From NCBI GenBank assembly GCA_900545185.1, contig UQYH01000008.1, forward strand, positions 1 to 37,331: a stretch of DNA of 37,331 nt, written 5' to 3'. The first letter of the stretch is position 1; every line of letters starts with the position of its first letter. Positions 1 to 8,209 of this stretch are shown here, piece by piece. The notes under the pieces are model-generated. The model did not search any database. It was not told the DNA's origin and worked only from the letters and a program-made list of their open reading frames with translations. This DNA is from an uncultured Eubacteriales bacterium. GTDB taxonomy: Bacteria > Bacillota > Clostridia > UBA1381 > UBA9506. The position numbers and the translations under genes are program-made.

Positions 1-6
1 TATAAT
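1..6 (+). promoter_or_regulatory. possible -10 element of the first operon
   Basis: The window opens with the hexamer TATAAT, an exact match to the SigA -10 consensus, 55 bp ahead of the first start codon. The matching -35 box would lie outside the window, so this is only a suggestion. The leader between it and the gene holds the ribosome binding site GAGGGAGGAAG just before the GTG at 62. Confidence 0.25.
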
Positions 7-61
7 TTTTTCGTAAAATATCATAGATGGTGTATCGGACTATCGAGAGGGAGGAAGTACA

Positions 62-1486
62 GTGACAGACTTTTTATTTGACATGATCGCAACAGAGCTG
101 GAGGACGCAGTCGGCAGAGAGAATTGTTCTGTAAGAACCATTGACAAGCTGGCGCACAGCGTTGACTATTTCTGGCTTTCCAGAATGTGGGCAGACCGCG
201 GACTTCGTATGCCGGAGGGTGATTTTATTGTTGCGCCGAAGGATGCAAAAGAGGTTTCGGCCGTGCTTAAAATTGCAAATTACTATAAAATCCCCGTAAC
301 CACATGGGGTGCCGGCGGTGGAACACAGGGCGGTGCCATACCTGTTTGCGGCGGCATTGTTCTTGACACAAAAAGAATGAATAAGATTTATGATGTCAAC
401 GAAAAAGGTATGTACATAGAATGCGGCACAGGCGCAATATATAAGCATATTGAATGGGCGGCCAACGAAAAGGGCTACGCGACAATGCATTACCCGTCGT
501 CGCTCACCTGTTCTACGGTGGGGGGCTTTCTGGCACATCGCGGAATCGGTGTATCCTCTACAAAATACGGGAAAATTGACGATATGGTGCTTCAAATGGA
601 GGTTGTTCTTCCCAACGGAGATATCATTGAAACCTCTCCTGCACCCAAGCATGCTGCTGGCCCCGACCTGAATCAGATTTTTATAGGGTCGGAGGGAACG
701 CTCGGTGTTATGACAAAGGCACAAATGCGCATTTATGAGCAGCCCGAATCACGTCAGTTCAGAGGATTTTTATTCCATAATATAACGGATGCGTTTAATG
801 CCGGGCGCGAACTGCTTCAGAAATTCAAACCCTCGGTAATGCGCCTTTATGATGAGGCAGAAACAGCAACGCTGATTAAAAAGATTGTCGGTGTTGAAAA
901 AAAAGGCGCATTTATGAATATTGCCATTGAAGGCGTTCGGGAAATGGCCGACCTTGAAATGAAAATTCTTCTTGAAACCTTCGGCCGATACGGTGCCGAG
1001 GATTTAGGCTCGGAATACGGTGAAAAATGGTGGAAGGAAAAAATTACCTTCTTTTATCCCGGACACATGATGGATATTCCGCAGTGCTTCGGAACGATGG
1101 ATACAATAGCACCTTATGATAAGATTGAAAACATCTATTGGGAAATGAAAAAAGCCATTGAAACAAACTTTCCGCAAGCAAGATTTATTGCACACTTTTC
1201 ACATTGGTACGAGTGGGGCTGCATGATTTACGATCGCTTTATTGTTGACGGCGACAAGGTGCCTCAAGACCCGCACGAAGCCTTCAGGCTTCATCAGGCA
1301 ATATGGAGCTGCGGTGTCAGAACGGCGCTTAAAAACGGCGGTGTTGTCAATGATCATCATGGTGTGGGTATTAAGCTCGGCAGACTGATGAAAGAGCAGT
1401 ACGGCCCTGCCATGCAGGTATTTGAAGGTATCAAAAAGCAGCTTGACCCGAACGGCATTATGAATCCGTATAAGCTGGGACTTTAA
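62..1486 (+). CDS. FAD-binding oxidase/dehydrogenase, GlcD / alkyl-DHAP synthase type
   Basis: A 474-residue flavoprotein of the vanillyl-alcohol oxidase superfamily, which oxidises 2-hydroxy acids and similar substrates using bound FAD. FAD-binding signatures are WGAGGGTQGG (about 82-91), the segment YPSSLTCSTVGG (about 144-155), and IFIGSEGTLGVMT (about 207-219). The C-terminus has NDHHGVGIKLG (430-440) and ends with DPNGIMNP, both typical of the GlcD/AGPS group; the His pair is characteristic of the alkyl-dihydroxyacetonephosphate synthase branch. There is no signal peptide, so it is cytoplasmic. The GTG start is chosen because GAGGGAGGAAG lies a few bases upstream. The next gene, an Fe-S protein, follows after 13 bp, and an EtfBA fusion ends the operon, so ETF is its likely electron partner. 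The substrate is unknown; a polyol- or sugar-acid-derived 2-hydroxy compound is an inference from the neighbours. Confidence 0.85.
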   Translation: MTDFLFDMIATELEDAVGRENCSVRTIDKLAHSVDYFWLSRMWADRGLRMPEGDFIVAPKDAKEVSAVLKIANYYKIPVTTWGAGGGTQGGAIPVCGGIVLDTKRMNKIYDVNEKGMYIECGTGAIYKHIEWAANEKGYATMHYPSSLTCSTVGGFLAHRGIGVSSTKYGKIDDMVLQMEVVLPNGDIIETSPAPKHAAGPDLNQIFIGSEGTLGVMTKAQMRIYEQPESRQFRGFLFHNITDAFNAGRELLQKFKPSVMRLYDEAETATLIKKIVGVEKKGAFMNIAIEGVREMADLEMKILLETFGRYGAEDLGSEYGEKWWKEKITFFYPGHMMDIPQCFGTMDTIAPYDKIENIYWEMKKAIETNFPQARFIAHFSHWYEWGCMIYDRFIVDGDKVPQDPHEAFRLHQAIWSCGVRTALKNGGVVNDHHGVGIKLGRLMKEQYGPAMQVFEGIKKQLDPNGIMNPYKLGL

Positions 1487-1499
1487 GGAGGTAACCGAG

Positions 1500-2570
1500 A
1501 TGCAATTTACGAAAAAATCACAAGAGCATATAGACAGCTGCCGTTTTTGCTGGATGTGCCATCATGTATGTCCGATCGGCAATGCAACGGGACTGGAGAG
1601 AAACACAGCAAGAGCAAGAGCGCTCGGACTTTCCTTGGTTATGCGTGATGCCATTGAATATTCGGAGGATATTATAAACAATGTTTATGAATGCTCGCTT
1701 TGCGGCGGCTGTATGACGGACTGTGTAACCGGATGGGATCCCGTTATGTATACAAAAGAGGCACGCCTCGGTGCCGCGCTTGACGGAAAGCTTCCTCAAT
1801 ATGTCATGACAATGCTTCAAAACATACAGACCACGGGGAATATATACGGTGCGGATGCAAACGAAAACACTCCCGCAATAAGCGGTGGTGACACGCTTTT
1901 CTTCCTTGGTGAGGATGCAAGAGTAAAGGGTAACGTAAAAACGGCTGTTGAGCTTTTGAAAAGAGCGGGTGTTGACATTACCGTCTTAAAAGACGAGCCA
2001 AACAGCGGATATTCTATGGACTTTCTTATAGGTGCGGCGGCCGAAACGAAGGCGGTTATGGAAAATTGTGCAAAAATTTTGAATCACTATAAAAAAATTA
2101 TCTGCTATGACGGTGCAGATGCAAAGGTTATGAAACGGGAATATAAGGAATGGGGCATTGATCTTAAGGCAGAGGTCGTTACCTTTACGGAATTTTTGGC
2201 TGAGCTTATACGCAATCATAAGCTTGCGGTTAAAAAGACAGATATTGCATTTACACCGCAGGATTCCCCTGTATTGGCAAGAGATTTGGAAGAAACAAAG
2301 CCCATTAGAGAGATTCTTTCGGCTTGCGGACGTGTAAATGAAATGCTTTTGAACAGAGAGCATACGATGCTTGCCGGTAACCTTATCATGAATGAGTATA
2401 TGCCGCAGGTTATGGAAAAGGTTGCTCAAAACAGGTGGATAAATGCCCAAAACGCTCATGCAGAGGTGCTGGTTACAGAAAGTACGGCAGAGTATATCTT
2501 ACTTAAACAAACAAAGCCTGAGGGTATTGAGCTTTTAACCGTTGAGGAGGTTGTTGAGAAATGCTTGTAA
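1500..2570 (+). CDS. Fe-S electron-transfer protein, GlcF/HdrD-like with degenerate CCG domains
   Basis: A 356-residue protein with two N-terminal 4Fe-4S motifs: Cys14, Cys17, Cys20 and Cys24 followed by Pro, then Cys65, Cys68, Cys71 and Cys75. This is the ferredoxin half of GlcF, LutA and HdrD proteins. The rest lines up by pattern with two CCG domains, but their cysteines are gone: the first CCG position reads NSGYS (168-172), its CPxC position reads CYDGAD (202-207), the HDPC position of the second reads PQDSP (253-257), the CCGGGG position reads MLAGN (290-294), and its final CPxC position reads TESTAEY. So it probably passes electrons through the two cubane clusters and does not carry the noncubane cluster or the disulfide chemistry of HdrB/HdrD. 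The start follows AAGGAGG by 8 bases. Its position directly after the oxidase suggests a subunit of the same complex. Confidence 0.82.
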   Translation: MQFTKKSQEHIDSCRFCWMCHHVCPIGNATGLERNTARARALGLSLVMRDAIEYSEDIINNVYECSLCGGCMTDCVTGWDPVMYTKEARLGAALDGKLPQYVMTMLQNIQTTGNIYGADANENTPAISGGDTLFFLGEDARVKGNVKTAVELLKRAGVDITVLKDEPNSGYSMDFLIGAAAETKAVMENCAKILNHYKKIICYDGADAKVMKREYKEWGIDLKAEVVTFTEFLAELIRNHKLAVKKTDIAFTPQDSPVLARDLEETKPIREILSACGRVNEMLLNREHTMLAGNLIMNEYMPQVMEKVAQNRWINAQNAHAEVLVTESTAEYILLKQTKPEGIELLTVEEVVEKCL

Positions 2571-3406
2571 GCTTAAAAAACGTGATAGATTTAGCGGAAA
2601 AAGGTAACTTTGCAGTTCCAGCGTTCAATGTATATAACATCGAAACGATGATGGGAGTTGCAAAGGCAGCGGAGGAAATGCGCGCACCGGTTATCATTCA
2701 AGTGTACCCGCGGCTTTTAAACGAAGAGGTAGGATATTATCTGTGCCCGGCTATTGTGGCAGCTGCGCGTAAGGCAACCGTGCCCGTTTGCTTTCATTTA
2801 GATCACGGCCCGTCGGAGCTTGAGGTTCAAAAGGCACTTCGCTGGGGTGCAACGGGAATCATGTATGACGGCTCGGTGCATCCCTTTGAAGAAAACGTTG
2901 CAAATACAAAGCACATTGTTGATATTTGTGCGGCAGTTAATGTGGAGGCAGAGGGCGAGCTTGGTCATATAGGCAGCGTTCATGATGAGGAGATGGATGC
3001 ATTTACAGACCCTGCACAGGCTGCGGAATTTGTTCGGAAAACAAAGGTTGTATGTCTTGCGGTTTTAATAGGAAATGCACACGGACATTATAAAAAGCCG
3101 CCCAAGCTGGATATTGACAGAGTTAAGGCTATCAGAGAGGCAACGGGCGGTATTCCGCTGGTGCTTCACGGGGGTTCGGGTATCCCGGATGAACAGGTCA
3201 AGGCGGCAATTGCCGCAGGGGTTCGCAAAATGAATATCGGTACGGATGTATGCTGTGCCTTTGCGGACGGCACAAAGGAAATTTTGGATGATCCCGACAG
3301 AGGCCTTGCGGTTGACATTTTTATGAAGCATCCGATTGAAACGGTTAAAAAGCTTGCCATTGAGAAAATTAAGCTTGTCGGTGCCGACGGAAAGGCATGC
3401 ATATGA
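2561..3406 (+). CDS. class II aldolase (fructose/tagatose-bisphosphate type, IolJ-like)
   Basis: A 281-residue Zn-dependent aldolase of the FbaA/GatY/KbaY/IolJ family. The family motifs are all visible: FHLDHG (78-83) with catalytic Asp81 and Zn ligand His82, GELGHIGS (132-139), GNAHGHY with Zn ligand His174, LHGGSGIPDE with Zn ligand His203, and the phosphate-binding stretch RKMNIGTD (222-229). Length is normal for the GatY/IolJ branch. It overlaps the end of the Fe-S gene by 10 bp and has GAGGAGG 10 bases upstream, so it is translationally coupled. Sequence alone does not fix the substrate. Next to an IolB and a PfkB kinase, 6-phospho-5-dehydro-2-deoxygluconate (products DHAP and malonate semialdehyde) is the natural guess; fructose- or tagatose-bisphosphate remain possible. 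Confidence 0.92.
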   Translation: MLVSLKNVIDLAEKGNFAVPAFNVYNIETMMGVAKAAEEMRAPVIIQVYPRLLNEEVGYYLCPAIVAAARKATVPVCFHLDHGPSELEVQKALRWGATGIMYDGSVHPFEENVANTKHIVDICAAVNVEAEGELGHIGSVHDEEMDAFTDPAQAAEFVRKTKVVCLAVLIGNAHGHYKKPPKLDIDRVKAIREATGGIPLVLHGGSGIPDEQVKAAIAAGVRKMNIGTDVCCAFADGTKEILDDPDRGLAVDIFMKHPIETVKKLAIEKIKLVGADGKACI

Positions 3407-4314
3407 GCAAGATAGCAGGAATAGGCGCCAATGTGCTTGATACGCTGTATATGGTTGAAAAATACCCGACAGAGGATACAAAAATGCGCGCCGATGCGGT
3501 CAAAACAAGCGGCGGCGGCCCATGTGCAACGGGCCTTGTTGCCGCGTCAAGGCTTGGGGCAAGCTGTGCTTTCATAGGCAATATAAGTGATGATAACGGC
3601 GGTCGGTTTCTGCAAGAGGATTTCAAACGATATGGTGTTGATACAAATTGTGTAACAATCAAGCATGGTTATGATACTTTTTGCTCGTGCATATGGCTTG
3701 CGGGCGAATCGGCATCCAGAACATGCGTTTTTTACAAAGGCAACGTGCCGCCGACCGAAATTGATGATACAGCAGCAGCTGTCATAGCACAGGCTGATAT
3801 ACTCATGGTTGACGGTAACGATTTGGCAGCTGCCGTTCGCGGAGCTGAGATTGCAAAAAAGAGCGGTACAAAGGTTCTTTATGATGCAGGGGGATTATAT
3901 GACGGAATTGAAAAGCTTCTTCCCTATGCGGATATTTTGATTCCATCGGAGGAATTTGCCCTCGGTCATACAGGTGAAAAAGTAACCGAAAACGCAGCCA
4001 AAGTGCTTTTTGAAGCATATTCTCCCGAAATTCTTGTCATCACTCAGGGGAAAAAGGGCGGTATTATCTATGACGGAAAAACAGCTGAAAATTACCCCTC
4101 GTTTTTAGTGGATGCGGTTGATTCAAACGGATCGGGCGATGTGTTTCACGGCGCTTTTGCATTTGCCGTTACGCATGGTATGAGCTATCAAAAGGCCTGC
4201 ACGTTTTCCAGCGCGGTATCGGCTTTAAAATGCACCCGGCTCGGCGCCAGAGAAGGCGTGCCGACATATAACGAAACAATAAAATTTTTAAAGGAGCGTG
4301 GCATGAGTGTTTAA
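3403..4314 (+). CDS. PfkB-family carbohydrate kinase (IolC-like candidate)
   Basis: A 303-residue sugar kinase of the ribokinase/PfkB family. The N-terminal signature has SGGGPCATG followed by LGASCAFIGNISDD, and the C-terminal ATP/anion-hole signature reads DSNGSGD (240-246), a variant of the usual DTxGAGD with the catalytic Asp as the last residue. I start at ATG 3403 rather than the in-frame ATG at 3397 because 3403 makes a classic ATGA overlap with the aldolase stop and has a workable distance to the GGAAAGG upstream. The setting between a class II aldolase and an IolB fits 5-dehydro-2-deoxygluconokinase (IolC), but fructose, 2-keto-3-deoxygluconate and related kinases share this fold, so the substrate is inference. 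Confidence 0.9.
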   Translation: MSKIAGIGANVLDTLYMVEKYPTEDTKMRADAVKTSGGGPCATGLVAASRLGASCAFIGNISDDNGGRFLQEDFKRYGVDTNCVTIKHGYDTFCSCIWLAGESASRTCVFYKGNVPPTEIDDTAAAVIAQADILMVDGNDLAAAVRGAEIAKKSGTKVLYDAGGLYDGIEKLLPYADILIPSEEFALGHTGEKVTENAAKVLFEAYSPEILVITQGKKGGIIYDGKTAENYPSFLVDAVDSNGSGDVFHGAFAFAVTHGMSYQKACTFSSAVSALKCTRLGAREGVPTYNETIKFLKERGMSV

Positions 4315-5092
4315 AAGGACTTGGAACAAAAGGTACGGAAAATCGGAAATCTTTAAAAAAGACGATTCTTTTTGCAAGGACATTGAAATTGATATGGTGA
4401 AGCTTGCGGACGGAGATCAAAAAGCATATCGTGAGAGGGATAAGGAATACGGCGTTTTGATATTGTGCGGTACATGCAGCGTAGAAGGAAAAGATTTTAA
4501 ATATGAAAAGATAGGTGAAAGAGAAACGGTATTTGACGGCAATGCAACCTGTGTGTATGTTCCGAGAAACACGGATTTTACCATTACGGCGATTGGTGAG
4601 GTTTCGATATGCGTTACAAAGTCACCGTCAACGAGGGATCATAAGCCTGTTCTTATCAGACCCGAAGATGTTGTGGAAAAGGATATGGGCAAGCCGGGCT
4701 GGATGCGTCACGCCATGTTTATTCTGGATGAAAGAATTGAAGCCGACCGGCTTTATATAGGCGAATGTTATGTTAAGGGCGGCCAGTGGGCAAGCTATCC
4801 TCCGCATAAGCATGATGATGATAATATGCCGATTGAGGCACAGACAGAGGAAATATATTACTATGAGTTTAAGAATCCGGGCGGCTTTGGGATTCAGAGG
4901 GTATACACCATGGAGGGTGATGTTGACGAAACCTATACGGTTCGATCCGGTGATTTCGTTGAAATTCCGCGCGGCTATCATCCGTTTCATGCGGCACCCG
5001 GTTATGACAATTATTACCTTTGGATTATGGCGGGAGAAAACCGCGGATTCTTTATGACAACCGATGAAGAGCATTCATGGCTCAATCAGTAA
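4307..5092 (+). CDS. iolB: 5-deoxy-glucuronate isomerase
   Basis: A 261-residue cupin of the KduI/IolB family that converts 5-deoxy-D-glucuronate to 2-deoxy-5-keto-D-gluconate in myo-inositol catabolism. It is close to Bacillus IolB as I remember it: WASYPPHKHDDDNMP (161-175), the EEIYYYE stretch after it (181-187), FGIQRVYT, the DETYTV segment, and GYHPFHAAPGYDNYYL (223-238). The metal ligands are expected to be His167, His169, a Glu near 182 and His225. The GTG start is picked because AAGGAGCG sits 10 bases upstream; the gene overlaps the kinase by 8 bp. KduI is the alternative in this superfamily, but the PPHKHD and YHP pattern is that of IolB. The normal upstream enzymes IolG, IolE and IolD are not in the window, which makes the source of its substrate an open question. 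Confidence 0.9.
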   Translation: MFKRTWNKRYGKSEIFKKDDSFCKDIEIDMVKLADGDQKAYRERDKEYGVLILCGTCSVEGKDFKYEKIGERETVFDGNATCVYVPRNTDFTITAIGEVSICVTKSPSTRDHKPVLIRPEDVVEKDMGKPGWMRHAMFILDERIEADRLYIGECYVKGGQWASYPPHKHDDDNMPIEAQTEEIYYYEFKNPGGFGIQRVYTMEGDVDETYTVRSGDFVEIPRGYHPFHAAPGYDNYYLWIMAGENRGFFMTTDEEHSWLNQ

Positions 5093-5107
5093 AGGATTTG
5101 AGTAATT

Positions 5108-6580
5108 ATGCGTTATTTACTTGGAATAGATTTTGGCGGCGGTGCGTCAAAGGCGACACTTTTGAGCGAAAACGGAGACGTTTGCGCAACCGGTACAACC
5201 GAATATCCGACCTATTATCCGCAAGTCGGCTATGCAGAGCAAAACCCGGCGGATTGGGTCAAGGCCACTTGTGAAAATATACATGGTGTGCTTGCCGAAA
5301 GTCAGGTATCTCCTAACGAGATTTGCGCCGTTTCTTTTGATGCCGCAACCCACACGGCTGTCGTTATGGATGAAGCCTTTCGTGTGATAAGGCCGGCCAT
5401 TTACTGGACGGATACAAGAAGCACGGATGAGGTTTTGTTTTTAAAACAACATTACTCTGACCTTATAGAGAAACAGGTGCTTCATAAGGCAGATACGATT
5501 TGGTCGCTTCCTGAGCTGATGTGGATTCGGAATCATGAACCCGAGCATTGGGCGAGGGTTAAAAGAATTATGTTTGCAAAGGACTATGTAAGGCACTGTT
5601 TCACAGGGGACTACGTTACGGATTATATAGAGGCCGAGGGCTCGATGCTGTTTGATATAAACACAATGCAGTGGAGCGGTGAACTTTGCGCCGTTCTCGG
5701 AATAGAAGCGTCGATGCTGCCGAAGATTGTGAAACCGACGGATATAGTCGGAAATATCACAAAAAAGGCTGCCGATATGACGGGACTTGCGGAGGGTACG
5801 CCCGTGATTTGCGGAACAACCGATACCGTTATGGAGGTTTTTGCGGCAGGGGCGGTTAAAAAAGGTGATATGACACTTAAGCTTGCGACAGCAGGCAGAA
5901 TTTGTGTCGTTACGGAAAAGCCCTATCCCGACACACATCTTATTAACTATTCTCATGTGGTTGACGGACTGTTTTATCCCGGTACGGCAACAAAATCCTG
6001 TGCCGCATCATACAGATGGTTCAGGGACACCTTCGGCGGCGACTATAAGCAGCTTGACATGCTGGCGCAGGGGGTGGATATAGGCTGTGACGGACTTGTG
6101 TTTCATCCGTATTTAAACGGTGAGCTGACACCATATGCCAACCCCTCTCTATGTGCGGATTTTGTAGGGGTGCGTTCATCGCACACAAAAGCTCATTTTA
6201 CAAGAGCGGTGCTTGAGGGAGTTGCAATGAGCATGCTGGATTGCAAGCAAGTTCTTGAAAGGCTTCAAATACCTCATGAGGATTGTGCGACAATCATCGG
6301 CGGAGGTGGAGAAAGCCCCCTTTGGCGGCAGATGATTGCAGACTGCCTTGCACTTAAGCTGACGCAAATGAAATATGCGGATTCGTCATTTGGCAGTGCG
6401 ATGCTTGCCGGTGTTGCGACCGGCGTTTTCTCAAGCTATGAAAAGGCGTTGGCAATCTGTAACAAAAAGGTGTCAGAAACCCTGCCGAATCCTGAAAACA
6501 CAAAGCAGTACAGAGCGCTTTTTAAAAAATATAAGGCGATTCAAACGGCGCTTGAGCCAATATATAACGGTGAATACTGA
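5108..6580 (+). CDS. FGGY-family carbohydrate kinase (xylulokinase-like)
   Basis: A 490-residue two-domain sugar kinase, full length for the FGGY family (xylulose, gluconate, glycerol and similar substrates). The N-terminal nucleotide fold begins GIDFGGGASKATL (6-18), where most members read GTT or GTS after the conserved Asp8; the GGGAS form is unusual but looks deliberate, as the rest is intact. The expected catalytic Asp is Asp239 in CGTTDTVME. The C-terminal adenosine loop IIGGGGESPLWRQM and the SFGSAMLAG segment are present. It starts 15 bp after iolB with AAAGGA 11 bases upstream, and its stop overlaps the next gene. It may phosphorylate a ketose or sugar acid that feeds the same route as the PfkB kinase; the true substrate is not readable from sequence. 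Confidence 0.88.
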   Translation: MRYLLGIDFGGGASKATLLSENGDVCATGTTEYPTYYPQVGYAEQNPADWVKATCENIHGVLAESQVSPNEICAVSFDAATHTAVVMDEAFRVIRPAIYWTDTRSTDEVLFLKQHYSDLIEKQVLHKADTIWSLPELMWIRNHEPEHWARVKRIMFAKDYVRHCFTGDYVTDYIEAEGSMLFDINTMQWSGELCAVLGIEASMLPKIVKPTDIVGNITKKAADMTGLAEGTPVICGTTDTVMEVFAAGAVKKGDMTLKLATAGRICVVTEKPYPDTHLINYSHVVDGLFYPGTATKSCAASYRWFRDTFGGDYKQLDMLAQGVDIGCDGLVFHPYLNGELTPYANPSLCADFVGVRSSHTKAHFTRAVLEGVAMSMLDCKQVLERLQIPHEDCATIIGGGGESPLWRQMIADCLALKLTQMKYADSSFGSAMLAGVATGVFSSYEKALAICNKKVSETLPNPENTKQYRALFKKYKAIQTALEPIYNGEY

Positions 6581-7962
6581 TGAAAATATTAGTTTGCGCA
6601 AAAGTATGTGACGGGGAACTGAATCCCTTTGACCAAAGTGCTTTGGAAATGGCACTGTCTATGGAAAACAGCTGTGTGACCCTGCTTTGCATGGGGCCGC
6701 AGGCATGGGCCGATATATTACGCCCCGCAACAAGGCTTGGCGTTAAGAGAGTGATTCTTTTATCCGACAGAGCCTATGCCGGTTCGGACACTCTCGCAAC
6801 CTCATATGTATTATCGCAGGCTATACAAAAGCTTTCGTATGACCTGATTATATGCGGCAGAAAAACCCTTGACGGAGAAACGGCACAAGTCGGGCCGTGT
6901 CTTTCCGCCATGCTGGGTATTCCCGTTATCACCAACGTGTTTGATGCCCAAATGAGCGGTGATTCGGTTGTTTGCAAAACAGAAGCAGGAACAGAAAAAA
7001 CAAAGCTGCCTGCCTTGCTGACTGTTGAAAGGACAAAGCAGCTGCGTTTTCCGTCCATATTCTCAAACATCGGAGAGATTGAGATTTGGACAAACAACGA
7101 ATTGTGCGCCGATGTATCAAAATGCGGCTTGTCAGGCTCGCCGACCAAGGTTCTGCAAAGCTATGAAAGCGTAAAAGGGGAACGGACATGCAGTATGATA
7201 TCGCCATCGGAATGTTTGCCGTTAATCCAAAAGCTTTTCATGCAGCAAAAGCAGCAAAGACACATAAAGGAAAGCGATACAAAGCTTGCGTCTGTTTGGG
7301 CAATCGGCAATGAAGTATATGAAAGCGCAAGGGCGATTGCAAAACATGTTGTCCTGCTGCCGAAGGATACTCCGCAAAGCATCGCAGGCAAAGCCATAGA
7401 AAAGAAGCCGGAAGTGATTTTATGGAATGCGGATTTTTGGGGCAGAAGAAATGCGCCGATTGTGCAGGCGCTTCTACAAACCGGCCTGTGTGCAGATTGT
7501 ACGGAGCTTGAAACAGACGGAACGAGATTGTATATGATAAGACCCGCAAGGGGAGGTAATGTAACGGCGAAGATACAATGCGATGCTTATCCGCAAATGG
7601 CTACGGTCAGAACAACCGATTTGTGCGATTCGGAGCTGATTGTATCGGCAGGTCGGGGTGTGGCCGATCAGATGGATGCCGTTAAGAAATTTGCGGATAG
7701 CCTCGGTGCGCGGCTTTGTGCATCAAGAGGTCTGGTCGATATGGGAAAGCTCGGATATGAGGCTCAGGTTGGCTTAACGGGAAAGCTGGTCAGCCCCAAA
7801 ATATATATAGCAATCGGCATTTCGGGTGCCGTGCATCATACGGTAGGAATTAAAGATGCCGATGTTGTTATTGCAATCAACCCTGATAAAAATGCAAGAA
7901 TTTTCAATTTTGCGGATTACGGCGTTGTTTGTACATTTGAAACATTTTTAAACATGATTTAA
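6580..7962 (+). CDS. electron transfer flavoprotein, EtfB-EtfA fusion
   Basis: A 460-residue single chain holding both ETF subunits. Residues 1 to about 205 are EtfB: NPFDQSALEMAL (15-26) and CGRKTLDGETAQVGPCL (92-108), the AMP/FAD-side signature. Residues about 236-460 are EtfA: a short remnant of its first domain, then the FAD domain with SAGRG (356-360), SRGLVD (382-387), the SPKIYIAIGISGAVHH segment (405-420) and INPDKNARIFNFADYG (433-448). Separate EtfB and EtfA usually total about 570-600 residues, so this fusion is compact, mostly by trimming EtfA domain I. The start overlaps the FGGY kinase stop as ATGA/TGATG. ETFs paired with GlcD-type flavoproteins are known in lactate dehydrogenase-Etf complexes, so I infer that it takes electrons from the oxidase at 62-1486. 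Whether it bifurcates electrons cannot be told here. Confidence 0.92.
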   Translation: MKILVCAKVCDGELNPFDQSALEMALSMENSCVTLLCMGPQAWADILRPATRLGVKRVILLSDRAYAGSDTLATSYVLSQAIQKLSYDLIICGRKTLDGETAQVGPCLSAMLGIPVITNVFDAQMSGDSVVCKTEAGTEKTKLPALLTVERTKQLRFPSIFSNIGEIEIWTNNELCADVSKCGLSGSPTKVLQSYESVKGERTCSMISPSECLPLIQKLFMQQKQQRHIKESDTKLASVWAIGNEVYESARAIAKHVVLLPKDTPQSIAGKAIEKKPEVILWNADFWGRRNAPIVQALLQTGLCADCTELETDGTRLYMIRPARGGNVTAKIQCDAYPQMATVRTTDLCDSELIVSAGRGVADQMDAVKKFADSLGARLCASRGLVDMGKLGYEAQVGLTGKLVSPKIYIAIGISGAVHHTVGIKDADVVIAINPDKNARIFNFADYGVVCTFETFLNMI

Positions 7963-8108
7963 GAAGGGGCGGACATGCCGTTTTGTCGGCTCTGCCGGGT
8001 CGGGCATTCACAAATCGGGCGGCAAGCGGCTTTGCGCTCATTTTTATCTTTACTGTGTCATTTGTTGATTCTATGCCGGAATCTTGAAAAAACATTGTTG
8101 CAGGCGAT

Positions 8109-8142
8109 GATTCTGAAAAGAATCTGTTGAGGTCGTTTTTTT
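8109..8142 (+). terminator. weak candidate terminator after the ETF operon
   Basis: GATTCT, loop GAAA, AGAATC form a perfect 6 bp stem at 8109-8124, and a T7 run sits at 8136-8142. The 11-base distance between stem and T run is atypical, and the stem has only two G:C pairs. It is the best candidate in this gap but a poor one. Confidence 0.25.
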
Positions 8143-8209
8143 GTTACTAATGAACATATTTTGGGTTAAATTATTCTGATAATTTGAAATATATAAACAA
8201 ATATTGAAA

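Noticed and set aside
4307..5092. KduI (5-keto-4-deoxyuronate isomerase) rather than IolB
   Set aside because: The PPHKHD, EEIYYYE and GYHP pattern and overall order follow IolB; KduI is only a more distant relative.
7975..8130. Small + strand ORF of 51 codons with GAAGGGG ahead of its ATG, in the same frame as the ETF gene after its stop
   Set aside because: The predicted peptide has no recognisable features, other frames in the same stretch are also open for a while, and it ends in the hairpin region. Support is only a partial ribosome binding site.
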